Shown: positions 46,925 through 56,668, numbered from the stretch's first letter. The stretch: DNA of 64,000 nt from Maribacter flavus (GCF_008386635.1 NZ_VUOE01000001.1:1798001-1862000); one strand, 5' to 3'. Notes: a model not told the origin generated them from the letters alone. A program made the numbers and translations.

Positions 46925-47974
46925 ATGTCTTTTTCCGATAAAATTTTGACATGGTACCTTGAAAACAAGCGCGATTTGCCCTGGCGCGACACCTTGGACC
47001 CTTATAAAATTTGGTTGTCGGAAATCATTTTGCAACAGACCCGTGTTGCCCAGGGCATACCGTATTACCATAGGTTTATCGAAGCCTTTCCCAAGGTTGA
47101 ACATTTGGCCATAGCCAATGAGGAAAAGGTCCTTAAACTTTGGCAAGGACTGGGCTATTATTCAAGGGCCCGAAATCTGCACGCAGCCGCAAAAATGGTC
47201 GTTGGGGAATTCAATGGGACCTTCCCCAAAACCTATGCCGGTTTGCTAAAGCTAAAGGGCGTTGGGGACTATACGGCGAGCGCCATTTCCTCCATTTGTT
47301 ATAACGAACGGCAGGCGGTCGTCGATGGAAACGTTTATAGGGTATTGTCAAGATATTTTGGTGTGAATATACCGATCAATAGTACGGAAGGGATTAAATC
47401 CTTTAAAAAGTTGGCCCTTGAGGTCTTGCATCCCACCAATATTAGGGATTACAACCAGGGCATCATGGAATTTGGTGCGGTCCAATGCACGCCCCAAAGC
47501 CCCAATTGTTCTTCCTGTCCGCTGGCCGATGGTTGTGTGGCCTTGGAAATGGGCACCGTAAAGGATTTGCCCGTCAAACTTGGAAAGACGAAAATCAAAA
47601 AGCGCTTCTTTAACTATTTGGTACCCTTGGAGCATAGGAAAAGCGATGAGACCCTCACTCAATTGAGACAGCGTAAAGGAAAGGGCATTTGGCAAAATCT
47701 CTGGGAATTTCCCTTATTGGAAACGGAACGGGAAATCGGTTTGGAGGACATTGAAATTCGGCATTCCGAGGTACTAAAGTTCAAAAGACCGCCTGAAATC
47801 AGCCTTTTTAATTCGGATTCCATCGTCCACAAGCTTTCACACCAGCATTTGCATACCAGGTTTTGGATATTGGAAGGACCCTTTTATCGGACCAATACCA
47901 TACCCGTATCCAATCTTGAAAATTATCCGGTTCCCGTATTGATAGCGGAATTCATGAAAACATTTAAATTTTAG
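46925..47974 (+). CDS. mutY: A/G-specific adenine glycosylase
   Basis: MutY removes adenine mispaired with 8-oxoguanine. From ATG 46925 (MSFSDKILTWYLENKRDLPWR) it has 349 residues. The catalytic pair is E33 in LSEIILQQT and D134 in VVDGNVYRVL, with the helix-hairpin-helix LKLKGVGDYTASAI just before the aspartate. The [4Fe-4S] cysteines are C188, C195, C198 and C204, and a C-terminal NUDIX-like domain starts near 230 for 8-oxoG recognition. A TTG at 46919 in frame is less likely. It leads the conserved mutY-ssb-gldE-gldD set. Confidence 0.96.
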   Translation: MSFSDKILTWYLENKRDLPWRDTLDPYKIWLSEIILQQTRVAQGIPYYHRFIEAFPKVEHLAIANEEKVLKLWQGLGYYSRARNLHAAAKMVVGEFNGTFPKTYAGLLKLKGVGDYTASAISSICYNERQAVVDGNVYRVLSRYFGVNIPINSTEGIKSFKKLALEVLHPTNIRDYNQGIMEFGAVQCTPQSPNCSSCPLADGCVALEMGTVKDLPVKLGKTKIKKRFFNYLVPLEHRKSDETLTQLRQRKGKGIWQNLWEFPLLETEREIGLEDIEIRHSEVLKFKRPPEISLFNSDSIVHKLSHQHLHTRFWILEGPFYRTNTIPVSNLENYPVPVLIAEFMKTFKF

Positions 47975-48089
47975 TACTTTTGAACTATGGATTTCCGTAG
48001 TATGGGAATCAGCAAGTCTAACTACCTGATTATTCCAAAGGGAGACCTTTAATTTCAGGCAGTTTGCATACATATAAAGGTGAAAAAAT

Positions 48090-48551
48090 ATGAGTGGTAC
48101 ATTAAATAAGGTAATGCTGATCGGGCATTTGGGAGACGAAGTGAAGATGCACTATTTTGAGGGCGGAGGATGCATTGGGCGTTTTCCTTTGGCCACCAAC
48201 GAGACCTATACCAATAAGCAGACGGGCGAGCGCGTCACCAATACGGATTGGCACAATATCGTAGTACGGAACAAGGCCGCCGAAGTTTGCGAAAAGTACT
48301 TGAGCAAAGGGGATAAAGTCTATGTTGAAGGACGTTTAAAGAACCGCCAATGGCAGGGGGAAGATGGTAATACCAGATACACGACGGAAGTCCATGTGCA
48401 GGACTTTACCTTTTTGACAACAAAACAGGAAAGTATGGCGAATAGTTCCGGACAGTCCTCCCAGCCGCAACAGGAAGGGCACGACGACAGGACACTGCCC
48501 AAATCTCCCGCACCATTAAGTCAGGACGATGAAGATGATTTACCATTTTAA
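48090..48551 (+). CDS. ssb: Single-stranded DNA-binding protein
   Basis: The 153-residue protein has an N-terminal OB fold (about 1-110; MSGTLNKVMLIGHLGDEVKM, WHNIVVRNKAAEVCEKYLSKGDKVYVEGRLKNRQW) that coats single-stranded DNA as a tetramer. A Gln/Ser/Pro-rich linker follows, ending in the acidic tip DDEDDLPF that recruits repair and replication partners. It lies 115 bases after mutY. gldE begins 22 bases downstream. Confidence 0.97.
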   Translation: MSGTLNKVMLIGHLGDEVKMHYFEGGGCIGRFPLATNETYTNKQTGERVTNTDWHNIVVRNKAAEVCEKYLSKGDKVYVEGRLKNRQWQGEDGNTRYTTEVHVQDFTFLTTKQESMANSSGQSSQPQQEGHDDRTLPKSPAPLSQDDEDDLPF

Positions 48552-48573
48552 TTTGGAAATTAATTTATAGTAA

Positions 48574-49902
48574 GTGGACCCAGACCCTTTACCGCTGGCC
48601 TTGCATTTTCTGGTGATGGATAGTGCCTTTGCGCTTAATATTGCCATGTTGGTCATACTGCTGATTTGTTCCGCGCTTATATCTGGGGCAGAAGTGGCCA
48701 TGTTCGGACTTTCGGTTACCGAAATAAACGAAATAAAGGACCAGAAAACGGAAAAAAGCACTATTCTTATTCGGTTATTGGAACGTCCCAAGAAATTATT
48801 GGCCACGATCCTTATTGCCAACAACGCTATCAATATTGGGGTGGTCTTGATCTTCAATTTGATAGGCGATACCCTTTTTTCCGAAATAAACGCGGTGCTT
48901 TTCAATATCGTCTCGCTGAGGTTTCTGCTGGAGGTGGTGGTAGCCACATTTATGATTCTAATGTTTGGGGAGATACTGCCAAAAGTTTATGCAAATAGAA
49001 ATCGATTGAGCTTCTCCAACTTCATGGCCTATCCCCTGCGTGTCTTGGATTTTATTTTTTCCCCGTTAAGCCTTCCCATGCGCTCCGGAACAATTTTTTT
49101 ATACAATAAGCTGGGAAAGGAGAAATCCAGTTTTGGTGTAGATCACCTATCCCAGGCATTGGAACTTACCTCAGAGGGTGATACCACCAAGGAGGAGCAA
49201 AAGATTTTACAAGGTATCGTAACTTTTGGAAATACCGATACCAAACAGGTCATGAGACCCAGGATAGACATTTTTGCCTTGAACGATCAAATGAAGTTTC
49301 CCGAAGTTTTGGAGGAAATTAAAAAGAACGGCTATTCCAGGATTCCCGTTTACTCGGAAAATATAGATAATGTCCTAGGGGTATTGTATGTTAAGGATTT
49401 GTTACCCTATCTTGACCGGAAGTCCTTTAATTGGATGACCTTGATACGAGAACCTTATTTTGTACCAGAGAACAAAAAATTGGATGACCTTTTGGCCGAT
49501 TTTCAGGCGAAAAAGAGCCATCTGGCCGTGGTAGTGGACGAATATGGAGGTACTTCGGGCATTGTGACCTTGGAGGATATCATAGAGGAAATAGTGGGGG
49601 ATATTAGCGATGAGTTTGATGATGAGGACCTGGTCTTCTCCAAATTGGACGATTACAATTATGTCTTTGAGGGGAAAACCACCTTGAAGGATTTCTACAG
49701 GGTCATAAAATTGTCTGACGAGGATATTTTTGAAGAAAACAAAGGTGAGTCCGAAACCATCGCCGGTTTTGTACTGGAAATGGCCGGAAGTTTTCCAAAA
49801 AGAGGCGAGGAAGTCGTTTTTCAGGATTATAAATTTGTCGTGGAGAGTTTTGATAAAAAGAGGTTGAAACAAATAAAAGTGACATTGCCCCATGAGATGT
49901 AA
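48574..49902 (+). CDS. gldE: Gliding motility-associated protein GldE
   Basis: The 442-residue membrane protein has the CorC/HlyC layout: an N-terminal DUF21/CNNM transmembrane domain with about four helices (SGAEVAMFGLSVTEI, then NNAINIGVVLIF), a CBS domain pair (about 215-335; VMRPRIDIFALND, SRIPVYSENIDNVLGVLYVKDLLP, DEYGGTSGIVTLEDIIEEIVGDI), and a transporter-associated C-terminal domain to the end. Position before gldD identifies it as GldE, which supports gliding and the type IX secretion system. Translation starts at GTG (48574), giving MDPDPLPLALHFL. It overlaps gldD by 11 bases. Confidence 0.95.
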   Translation: MDPDPLPLALHFLVMDSAFALNIAMLVILLICSALISGAEVAMFGLSVTEINEIKDQKTEKSTILIRLLERPKKLLATILIANNAINIGVVLIFNLIGDTLFSEINAVLFNIVSLRFLLEVVVATFMILMFGEILPKVYANRNRLSFSNFMAYPLRVLDFIFSPLSLPMRSGTIFLYNKLGKEKSSFGVDHLSQALELTSEGDTTKEEQKILQGIVTFGNTDTKQVMRPRIDIFALNDQMKFPEVLEEIKKNGYSRIPVYSENIDNVLGVLYVKDLLPYLDRKSFNWMTLIREPYFVPENKKLDDLLADFQAKKSHLAVVVDEYGGTSGIVTLEDIIEEIVGDISDEFDDEDLVFSKLDDYNYVFEGKTTLKDFYRVIKLSDEDIFEENKGESETIAGFVLEMAGSFPKRGEEVVFQDYKFVVESFDKKRLKQIKVTLPHEM

Positions 49903-50446
49903 GATTTCTGTTCTCCTTTTTGTCTTTATTGTTCTTTTAGGCTCGTGTAATGACCAACCCATTCCCAAGCCAAAGGCCCAAATGCGCTTGGAATATCCGC
50001 AAGGAGCCTCTTCACCCTTGGAAACCGAAAATTTCAGGTTCGATTACAACGAATTGGCAACGCCCAATCTGGATTCGGAAACCGCATTTTCCTTGGAATA
50101 CCCAGAGATGAAGGGCGCTATTTTCTTAAGTTATAAAAAGATAGATGGCAATCTGGAAAAACTGATCGTAGACGCCAAGCGACTTAGTTACGAGCATGCC
50201 GTAAAGGCCGACAATATTGTTGAGCAGCCCTATGTAAACCCGGATAAACAAGTTTATGGGGCCTTGTTTGAAGTGCAGGGGAACGCTGCCTCCCAATCAC
50301 AATTCTTTGTGACCGATAGTACGGAACATTTTTTGACGGGTTCCGTCTATTTTTACGTAAAGCCCAATTATGATTCCATATTGCCCGCGGCCGCTTATCT
50401 GCAGAACGATATTCGAAGGATCATAGAAACCTTGGAATGGAAGTAA
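49892..50446 (+). CDS. gldD: Gliding motility lipoprotein GldD
   Basis: The 184-residue protein has a lipoprotein signal with C19 (VLLGSCNDQPIPKPKAQMRLEYP) and the conserved GldD body, including FRFDYNELATP, MKGAIFLSYKKIDGNL and GSVYFYVKPNYDSILPAAAYLQNDIRRIIETL. GldD is an inner-membrane-associated lipoprotein needed for gliding and type IX secretion in Flavobacterium johnsoniae. The start lies inside the end of gldE, so expression is coupled. Threonine dehydratase follows 12 bases later. Confidence 0.95.
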   Translation: MRCKISVLLFVFIVLLGSCNDQPIPKPKAQMRLEYPQGASSPLETENFRFDYNELATPNLDSETAFSLEYPEMKGAIFLSYKKIDGNLEKLIVDAKRLSYEHAVKADNIVEQPYVNPDKQVYGALFEVQGNAASQSQFFVTDSTEHFLTGSVYFYVKPNYDSILPAAAYLQNDIRRIIETLEWK

Positions 50447-50458
50447 TTCAATAAAGGG

Positions 50459-51406
50459 ATGAACAAGACTATACTAACGGATTGCCACAAAAGAATCGCT
50501 CCTTTCATACATAATACCCCTGTGCTTAAATCGACCTTGATCAATGAACGTTTGGGATGTAAGGTGTTTTTCAAATGTGAAAATTTTCAAAGGGCGGGGG
50601 CCTACAAAATAAGGGGCGCCACCAATGCCATTTTGAATCTGGGCGATGCTCAACGTAGAAACGGTGTGGTTACCCATTCTTCAGGAAATTTTGCGCAGGC
50701 CGTTTCCTTGGCCTCCAGGAGTTTGGGGGTTCCTGCACATATTGTGATGCCCACTACGGCACCTAAAGTTAAAAAGGAAGGAGTTGTTGCCTATGGTGGA
50801 CAAATCTACGAATGTGAACCTACCGTTGAGGCCAGGCAGGCCATGGCCGATAAAATCGCTGCCGAAACAGGTGCGGTGTTTTTACATCCTTCCAATGATC
50901 TGAACGTAATCATCGGACAGGGAACCGCTGCTCTGGAATTGCTTGCTGAGCAACCCGATTTGAACTTTATTTTCTGTCCAGTAGGCGGGGGAGGCCTCAT
51001 TGCCGGTTCCTCCTTGTCCGCCAAATATTTCGGAAAGGATTGTAAGGTTGTAGGTGGCGAGCCCTTTGAGGCCGATGATGCCTACCGTTCCTTGATTTCT
51101 GGAAAGATTGAGGGAAATGAGACGGTCAATACCATCGCCGATGGTTTACGAACCACCTTGGGAGATATCAACTTCCCGATAATCAAGGAAAATGTTTCAA
51201 AAATCGTTCGGGTTAAGGAGGAGGAAATAGTTCTGGCCATGCGCCTGGTTTGGGAGCGAATGAAAATCATCGTTGAACCTTCAAGTGCAGTTACATTGGC
51301 GGCCCTAATTAGGGATTGCCAAGAAATTCCGTCGGACTATCAAAACAAAAAAGTAGGCATTATTATCTCCGGCGGTAATGTAGATCTGAATCAGTTGCCA
51401 TTTTAA
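50459..51406 (+). CDS. Threonine/serine dehydratase-like PLP enzyme
   Basis: The 315-residue fold type II PLP enzyme has the lysine K50 in RAGAYKIRGATNAI, the SSGNFAQAVSLA loop near 76-87 that holds the substrate carboxylate, and the tetraglycine phosphate-binding VGGGGLIAGS near 178-187. It lacks the C-terminal ACT domain of biosynthetic IlvA, so it is of the short catabolic/serine-racemase group, deaminating threonine or serine or racemising serine. Which one cannot be told. The next gene starts directly after its stop codon. Confidence 0.93.
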   Translation: MNKTILTDCHKRIAPFIHNTPVLKSTLINERLGCKVFFKCENFQRAGAYKIRGATNAILNLGDAQRRNGVVTHSSGNFAQAVSLASRSLGVPAHIVMPTTAPKVKKEGVVAYGGQIYECEPTVEARQAMADKIAAETGAVFLHPSNDLNVIIGQGTAALELLAEQPDLNFIFCPVGGGGLIAGSSLSAKYFGKDCKVVGGEPFEADDAYRSLISGKIEGNETVNTIADGLRTTLGDINFPIIKENVSKIVRVKEEEIVLAMRLVWERMKIIVEPSSAVTLAALIRDCQEIPSDYQNKKVGIIISGGNVDLNQLPF

Positions 51407-52546
51407 ATGCGAACACTAAAGCGGATACTGAAACGAATGTTCATTGCTATTTTTTCCATCATCATTGTACTTGTTGTCTTGGGGGCACTTTTCATAAATT
51501 TGAGTCCGGAGTTTGGTGGTACCATTTCGGATTCGCAAAAGGAACAATTTTCAAAATCGGAACACTACAAGGACGGTGTTTTTGAGAACTTGGGCGGTGT
51601 TACCATGTCCATGGGATTTAGCGATTATGTAAAGGGATTGAAAGGCTTTTTTGGCCCGCAAATAAATACAAGGCCAAAGGGAGCCGTTCCTATTAACGCA
51701 TTGGACGCTTTGGAACTGGCCAATTATAAAGGACCTGCAAGGATGGTGTGGTTTGGGCATTCCACTTTTTTATATCAGTCCTATGGAAGGAATATTTTGA
51801 TAGACCCCATGTTGGGACCGGTTCCTGCCCCCCATCCTCTTTTAGGAGGCAAAAGATTTAGCGAAGAACTTCCCATAGCCATTGAACAACTGCCGCAAAT
51901 TGATTTTGTGGTTTTGTCCCATGACCATTATGACCACCTGGATTACGGATCTATCTTAAAATTGAAGGATAAGGTACAGATGTTCTTTACACCCTTGGGG
52001 GTAGGGGCACATTTGGTGGAATGGGGTGTAGCCGAAGATAGGATCAAGGAAATGGATTGGTGGGACGTAACTTCCTTTGAAGGCTTTTCCATAAAATGCG
52101 TTCCGGCGCAACACTTTTCTGGCCGTGGCCTTTCGGATAGGGGCAAGACCTTGTGGAGTGGGTGGGTAATCAAGAACGATGGTGCCAATGTATTTTTTAG
52201 CGGCGACAGCGGTTATGGAGGCCACTTTACCGAAATTGGAGAGAAGTATGGCCCTTTTGACTTTGCCATGTTGGAATGCGGACAGTATAACAAACTATGG
52301 CATGAAATCCACATGATGCCTGAGGAAACCGCCCAGGCAGGAGTAGATGTGAAGGCCAAGGTAATCATGCCCATTCATTGGGGCGCCTTTAAATTGGCCA
52401 TGCATCCTTGGACCGACCCTGTCATACGGGTAAGCGATAAGGCAAAGGAATTAAATCTACCGATTGTTACACCTAAAATTGGTGAATTCATTTATTTGGC
52501 GGAACCTACTTCCAATGGTGGAGTTTGGTGGAAGAATGTCGATTAA
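51407..52546 (+). CDS. MBL-fold metallo-hydrolase (NAPE-PLD/UlaG-like), membrane-anchored
   Basis: The 379-residue protein opens with a basic stretch and one hydrophobic helix (MFIAIFSIIIVLVVLGALFI), probably an uncleaved anchor. The metallo-beta-lactamase domain shows the HxHxDH metal motif in LSHDHYDHLDYGS near 170, with VWFGHSTFLYQSYGRNILIDPML before it, FFSGDSGYGGHF after it, and the last histidine in IMPIHWGAF. These details fit the NAPE-phospholipase D branch, though substrates of bacterial members are mostly unknown. Its ATG follows directly on the dehydratase stop codon. Its end overlaps the convergent lipoprotein gene by four bases. Confidence 0.9.
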   Translation: MRTLKRILKRMFIAIFSIIIVLVVLGALFINLSPEFGGTISDSQKEQFSKSEHYKDGVFENLGGVTMSMGFSDYVKGLKGFFGPQINTRPKGAVPINALDALELANYKGPARMVWFGHSTFLYQSYGRNILIDPMLGPVPAPHPLLGGKRFSEELPIAIEQLPQIDFVVLSHDHYDHLDYGSILKLKDKVQMFFTPLGVGAHLVEWGVAEDRIKEMDWWDVTSFEGFSIKCVPAQHFSGRGLSDRGKTLWSGWVIKNDGANVFFSGDSGYGGHFTEIGEKYGPFDFAMLECGQYNKLWHEIHMMPEETAQAGVDVKAKVIMPIHWGAFKLAMHPWTDPVIRVSDKAKELNLPIVTPKIGEFIYLAEPTSNGGVWWKNVD

Positions 52547-52962
52547 TTGTTGCCCAAAAGCGCTTCGGCATTGGCAATACTGGAATTTATTTTTTCCTTC
52601 ACTTCCTTGACCTTCTCTTCCTCCTCTTTCAACCATTGCTTTTTTTCCTCGCTCAGTTCCTTGCCATCCATGATTTCTTCGGGCTCGAACCTGTCTCCAA
52701 AACCTTGCATCCAATCCATCATGGATTTGTTGGCATCCTGTAAATCGCGCATCGCTTTGGCCTGGGGAGAGTCTGTTCCTAAGGAATCCGCCATGGGTTT
52801 TAACTGACCCACCAGTTTACCTAATTGGCCCATTTTGGGCATAACCTCGTCATGAATTGCCATAACTTGTTCCATTTGGGAGGGTGACGTTTCCTTTTTT
52901 TCTTCTTTGCATGAGATAAAAAGCAAGAAGCAACTTAAGATTCGGATAAAATATTTTTTCAT
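52543..52962 (-). CDS. Helical lipoprotein of unknown function
   Basis: From ATG 52962 (MKKYFIRILSCFLLFISCKEEKKE) the product has 139 residues with a clear lipobox (LFISC). The mature part is almost wholly helical and charged, with a Met-rich first half (MEQVMAIHDEVMPKMGQLGKL) and a Lys/Glu-rich coiled end. A longer frame from 52992 puts ten extra residues ahead of the signal peptide and is less likely. Small proteins like this occur in Flavobacteriia without a known role. Its stop overlaps the convergent hydrolase gene. Confidence 0.8.
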   Translation of the reverse strand: MKKYFIRILSCFLLFISCKEEKKETSPSQMEQVMAIHDEVMPKMGQLGKLVGQLKPMADSLGTDSPQAKAMRDLQDANKSMMDWMQGFGDRFEPEEIMDGKELSEEKKQWLKEEEEKVKEVKEKINSSIANAEALLGNN

Positions 52963-53065
52963 GAAGATATTCGTATTAAAGCGAAAAGTCATTTAAGTTG
53001 CAAAGATACCAAATAGAGTTATTATCTATAGATACTAAAACTCCAGTTGTAAGATTTAAAATAAT

Positions 53066-53097
53066 AAAAGCCCGCTCCTTTTTGGAGCGGGCTTTTT
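53066..53097. terminator. Strong bidirectional terminator
   Basis: AAAAGCCCGCTCC (53066-53078) pairs with GGAGCGGGCTTTT (53084-53096) around a five-T loop. It lies 16 bases after the stop of the M16 gene pair on the minus strand and is one of the strongest hairpins in the window. Confidence 0.93.
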
Positions 53098-53112
53098 AAT
53101 TATTTGGAAAGG

Positions 53113-55185
53113 TTACTCAAAATCAGCTGGGGTAACCCCTTCATTGACCTTAATTTCCGATACAATGAACTCAATATTCTGTGGACCCATACTTTGTATG
53201 AGCTTGTACGGAAATAGGATGCCCGATACTTCCCTATAATCCTCCAGCATCATGGTCTGTTGCATGGTCTGTCCTTGCATGTCGATGACATTTACTTCCT
53301 GCAATTTTAGTCCGGTTTCAGTGTCGTAAAAAACGGTCTTGTTGTCCGTAACCTTTACCTTGTAAGCTTTTGTATCACCAACCATATCGGTTCCTTCCAA
53401 GGTAAGACCCCCGGCGGCCAAATAGTTCAATTCCGGGAAGGGTGCCGATTCTTCTTTGATTTTCGTGATTTCTTCTTCGGAAAAATCCTTGCGCTGTCCC
53501 TGTGCCACCATATAGCCGGTATCACCGTCCAAAACCTGCTTGCTCAGGGAGTTCCCCATCATCTGGATATCCTGCATGAACTGGTCCTTGGATGTTTTCT
53601 TTAGTTCCAAATTCAGTTTCATTCCCTGCATTTCCGCTTCTGCGGTCATCGAATAGGAATATACACTTTCCAAAGTTTCCTTACCGCCTATGGCCTTTAG
53701 GTAGTTTTCAATCACGGTTTCCGCTGTCAATCCTTCCGGAGATGCGGCATTGTAATCTGGCTTTTCAGTACGTTCCGCCGTTTTTGAATAAAATAGGACG
53801 GGTAGAGTTTTTCCTTTGAACTCCACTTTTTCAAGATTCTCCAAGACCTCACTTCCCTTCCCTGTCACAACCACGCGCGCATTCGAGGAGCTAAAATATT
53901 TTTGTGCCGCTTTTTGGACATCTTCAACGGTTATCTTTTCCAGTCTTTCCAAATAGGTCTTGTAAAAATCCTTTGGCAGCCCTTCTTTTTCTATGTTCAA
54001 GGCGTAATTGGCAATGGTCTGGGGTTGCTCCAGCGCCATAACGAACCTACCAGCATATTTGGCTTTGGTGTTTTTTAATTCTTTTTCCGATACCGGTTCG
54101 GTTATGATCCTATCGATTTCCTTTAGAATCTCAACAACTGAGCTATCGGTTACGGCATTTCGTACACTGACCGTGGCCCTAAACCTGGATGGTTCATATT
54201 TGTCGTCGCCTATGGCGGAATAAGATCCGTAGGTATACCCTTTATCTTCACGTAGGTTCAGGAACAATCTGGCTTCACCACCGCCTCCCAATATTTGGTT
54301 GGCTAGTAAGGCCGGCAGATAATCGGGATCTTTCATCTTCAAGTTCACGATGTTCTGAACCGTAATTTCGGATTGTACGGCGTTTGGCATATCCACAAAA
54401 CTGATCTGTGTATTGTAGACATCTTTGGGCTTGCTGTAAGTGAACGATGGGGGAACCGCTTTGGTCCATGATGTAAAATACTTCTCGGTCAATTCCTTTA
54501 CTTCATCAAAATTTACGTCGCCAACTACTACCAAGTAGGCGTTCGCGGGTACGAAATAATCCCGGTAGAAGGTTTTCACATCCTCCAATTTTATATTGTT
54601 GACGGTTTCAATGGTCGTAAATTCCCCGTAAGGATGGTCCTTTCCGTAGGCCAATGCCCGTTGAACCCTTCCACTGATTGCCGAAACATCTTTTTCTTCG
54701 GCCTTTAATGCAGTAATTAAAATGTCCTTTTCCTTGTCGAATTCCTCCTGAGTGAAATTGGGGTTTATGGCGGCATCGGCCATCAACTCCATCATTCTTG
54801 GAAAATACTTGGAAAGTGAACTGGCAAAGGCGCTTTGTGCCCCAAAACTAATTCGGGCCCCAAGAAAATCGACCTCCTCATTGAATTCGTCCTTGGGAAT
54901 GTTCTTTGACCCTTGGCCCATCAACGAACCTGTTAAACTGGACACGCCAGCTTTATCACCCTCCAAAATGGGCGGGTTGTCTATGGTCAGTTGAATGGAA
55001 ACCGTTGGAAGCTTATGGTTTTCAACCACCATTACCTTTAACCCATTGTTTAGGCTAAAACTTTGGGGTTCTTCCAGGTTTATCTCCGGGGCGGGTCCGG
55101 GTTTAGGCATCGTGGATCTGTCCACTTGCGCCTGTGTGGCAGTTGCCACCAATATGCTGAATAATAGGGTATATAGCTTTTTCAT
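53113..55185 (-). CDS. M16 peptidase-like protein, inactive subunit fused to a lipoprotein-like domain
   Basis: The 690-residue protein has a signal peptide (cleaved near TQAQV) and two M16 halves to about residue 450, but where active members have HxxEH it reads AGVSSLTGSLMGQGS, so the zinc site is missing. The R/Y-type substrate motif of the second half is kept (NQILGGGGEARLFLNLREDKGYTYGSY). From about 470 to the end is an extra domain (TAETVIENYLKAIGGKETL onwards) resembling LolA/LolB-like outer-membrane lipoprotein folds. It follows the active M16 gene by four bases, so the two probably form a periplasmic heterodimer. Confidence 0.9.
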   Translation of the reverse strand: MKKLYTLLFSILVATATQAQVDRSTMPKPGPAPEINLEEPQSFSLNNGLKVMVVENHKLPTVSIQLTIDNPPILEGDKAGVSSLTGSLMGQGSKNIPKDEFNEEVDFLGARISFGAQSAFASSLSKYFPRMMELMADAAINPNFTQEEFDKEKDILITALKAEEKDVSAISGRVQRALAYGKDHPYGEFTTIETVNNIKLEDVKTFYRDYFVPANAYLVVVGDVNFDEVKELTEKYFTSWTKAVPPSFTYSKPKDVYNTQISFVDMPNAVQSEITVQNIVNLKMKDPDYLPALLANQILGGGGEARLFLNLREDKGYTYGSYSAIGDDKYEPSRFRATVSVRNAVTDSSVVEILKEIDRIITEPVSEKELKNTKAKYAGRFVMALEQPQTIANYALNIEKEGLPKDFYKTYLERLEKITVEDVQKAAQKYFSSSNARVVVTGKGSEVLENLEKVEFKGKTLPVLFYSKTAERTEKPDYNAASPEGLTAETVIENYLKAIGGKETLESVYSYSMTAEAEMQGMKLNLELKKTSKDQFMQDIQMMGNSLSKQVLDGDTGYMVAQGQRKDFSEEEITKIKEESAPFPELNYLAAGGLTLEGTDMVGDTKAYKVKVTDNKTVFYDTETGLKLQEVNVIDMQGQTMQQTMMLEDYREVSGILFPYKLIQSMGPQNIEFIVSEIKVNEGVTPADFE

Positions 55186-55189
55186 TTTT

Positions 55190-56512
55190 TTAGTTTGAAG
55201 GTTTTTCTTCAGGTAAATAGTCGATAATTACGCGTTGATTGGGCTTTAAATACTTTGAGGCCACTTCCATGATTTCATCTCGGGTTACGGAACGATATAT
55301 CTCGATTTCCTTATTGATCAATTCCGTATCACCATAGAGCATGTAATTTCTGGCCAAGGAATTGGCGATGCCCTCCACACTGGAGTTTGAATTTACATAT
55401 TGATTTTCAAACTTATTTTGAAGTTTTTGGTAATCTCTTTCTGAAATGGGTACTGTGCGCACCTTGGCAATTTCTTCTTCCATCTCGGAAATCAAGGTAT
55501 CCAAGGGCGTCTCCCCAACGGGTAAGGCAAAGACAAAATACATGCTATAATCCTCCTGTGGAATATTGAAAGCCCCCACCTGCAAGGCCTGTTTTTGATC
55601 GTCCACCATTTTTTTGTAAAGTTTGGAAGTGGGACCATCACTTAAATAGGTCGATATCATATCCAAAACATAGGCATCCCGTTCCTTGAATCCAGGTGTT
55701 CTGTAGGCCAATCCGGCAGCGGGTATCTGTATATTAGGGTCATAGAATTGCACCCGTCTTTCCGTAGTAATTGGGGTTTCTTTGGGATAGTTCCGGGAAA
55801 CATCGGCACCTTTTGGAATCGGCCCAAAGTAATCCTGTACCAGACCTTTCGTTTTCGCTATATCGATGTCTCCCGCTACTACCAGCACTGCATTGTTGGG
55901 TACGTAGTATTTTTCATTGTATGCCTTAACATCCTCCAAGGTAGCGGCCTCCAAATCCTTCATATACCCTATATTGGGGTCTTTATAAGGGTGCTTTTCA
56001 AAAAGGTTTTCCCCTAAGACCGGAAGCAATTGGCCATAAGGAGAGTTATCATACCGTAGCCTCTTTTCCTCCTTTACGACTTCGATTTGCGTATCCACTC
56101 CATCCTGGTTGATAACGGGATGAAGCATTCTTTCCGACTCCAACCAAAGGCCCAGTTCCAAATTGTTGGATGGAAAAACTTCGTAATAATAGGTTCTGTC
56201 CTGCGTAGTGTTCGCGTTGTTGGTACCTCCGTTCGAGGATACGATCTCAAACCATTTCCCTTTTTCTATGTTCTTGGTACCTTCAAACAACAGGTGCTCA
56301 AAGAGGTGGGCAAAACCTGTCCTACCTTCGGTACGATCCTTTCCCCCAACATGGTACATGACCGAAGTTGTGACCACGGGCGCGGAATTGTCCTTATGAA
56401 GGATGACGTGCAGGCCATTGTCAAGGTCATATTCCTCATATTGGACTTCTTGGGCAAGCAATAATGTGCATGAAAATAAAAGGGTGCAAACCGCAAATAG
56501 CTTTTTCTTCAT
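55190..56512 (-). CDS. M16 family zinc peptidase, active subunit
   Basis: The 440-residue protein has a signal peptide (cleaved near LLAQE) and the inverted zinc motif HLFEH at 69-73 (GFAHLFEHLLFEGTKN), with the third ligand probably E149 in VVKEEKRLRYDN. It is a half-size M16B protein, like the beta subunit of the mitochondrial processing peptidase, and needs a partner; the gene immediately downstream (55185) supplies one without the zinc site. Such periplasmic pairs probably degrade peptides inside a closed chamber. Confidence 0.93.
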   Translation of the reverse strand: MKKKLFAVCTLLFSCTLLLAQEVQYEEYDLDNGLHVILHKDNSAPVVTTSVMYHVGGKDRTEGRTGFAHLFEHLLFEGTKNIEKGKWFEIVSSNGGTNNANTTQDRTYYYEVFPSNNLELGLWLESERMLHPVINQDGVDTQIEVVKEEKRLRYDNSPYGQLLPVLGENLFEKHPYKDPNIGYMKDLEAATLEDVKAYNEKYYVPNNAVLVVAGDIDIAKTKGLVQDYFGPIPKGADVSRNYPKETPITTERRVQFYDPNIQIPAAGLAYRTPGFKERDAYVLDMISTYLSDGPTSKLYKKMVDDQKQALQVGAFNIPQEDYSMYFVFALPVGETPLDTLISEMEEEIAKVRTVPISERDYQKLQNKFENQYVNSNSSVEGIANSLARNYMLYGDTELINKEIEIYRSVTRDEIMEVASKYLKPNQRVIIDYLPEEKPSN

Positions 56513-56668
56513 TTTTTTAATGTTTAGTGTTCTTCCAAACCATTGGTATGGATTTTTGGAGTTTGTTACACTAAAATACGTTTTATGTTGTGCTAATCTT
56601 CATAAAGAGTATCGTTTTGAGTTACGATTTAGATAAAGATTCATTAACTTTTGTGGAAAAATAAACAG

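Noticed and set aside
52971-52990. A ~15-base string (GTATTAAAGCGAAAA) shared with the region near 46370
   Set aside because: A few exact 15-base matches are expected by chance in 64 kb counting both strands, and the contexts differ.
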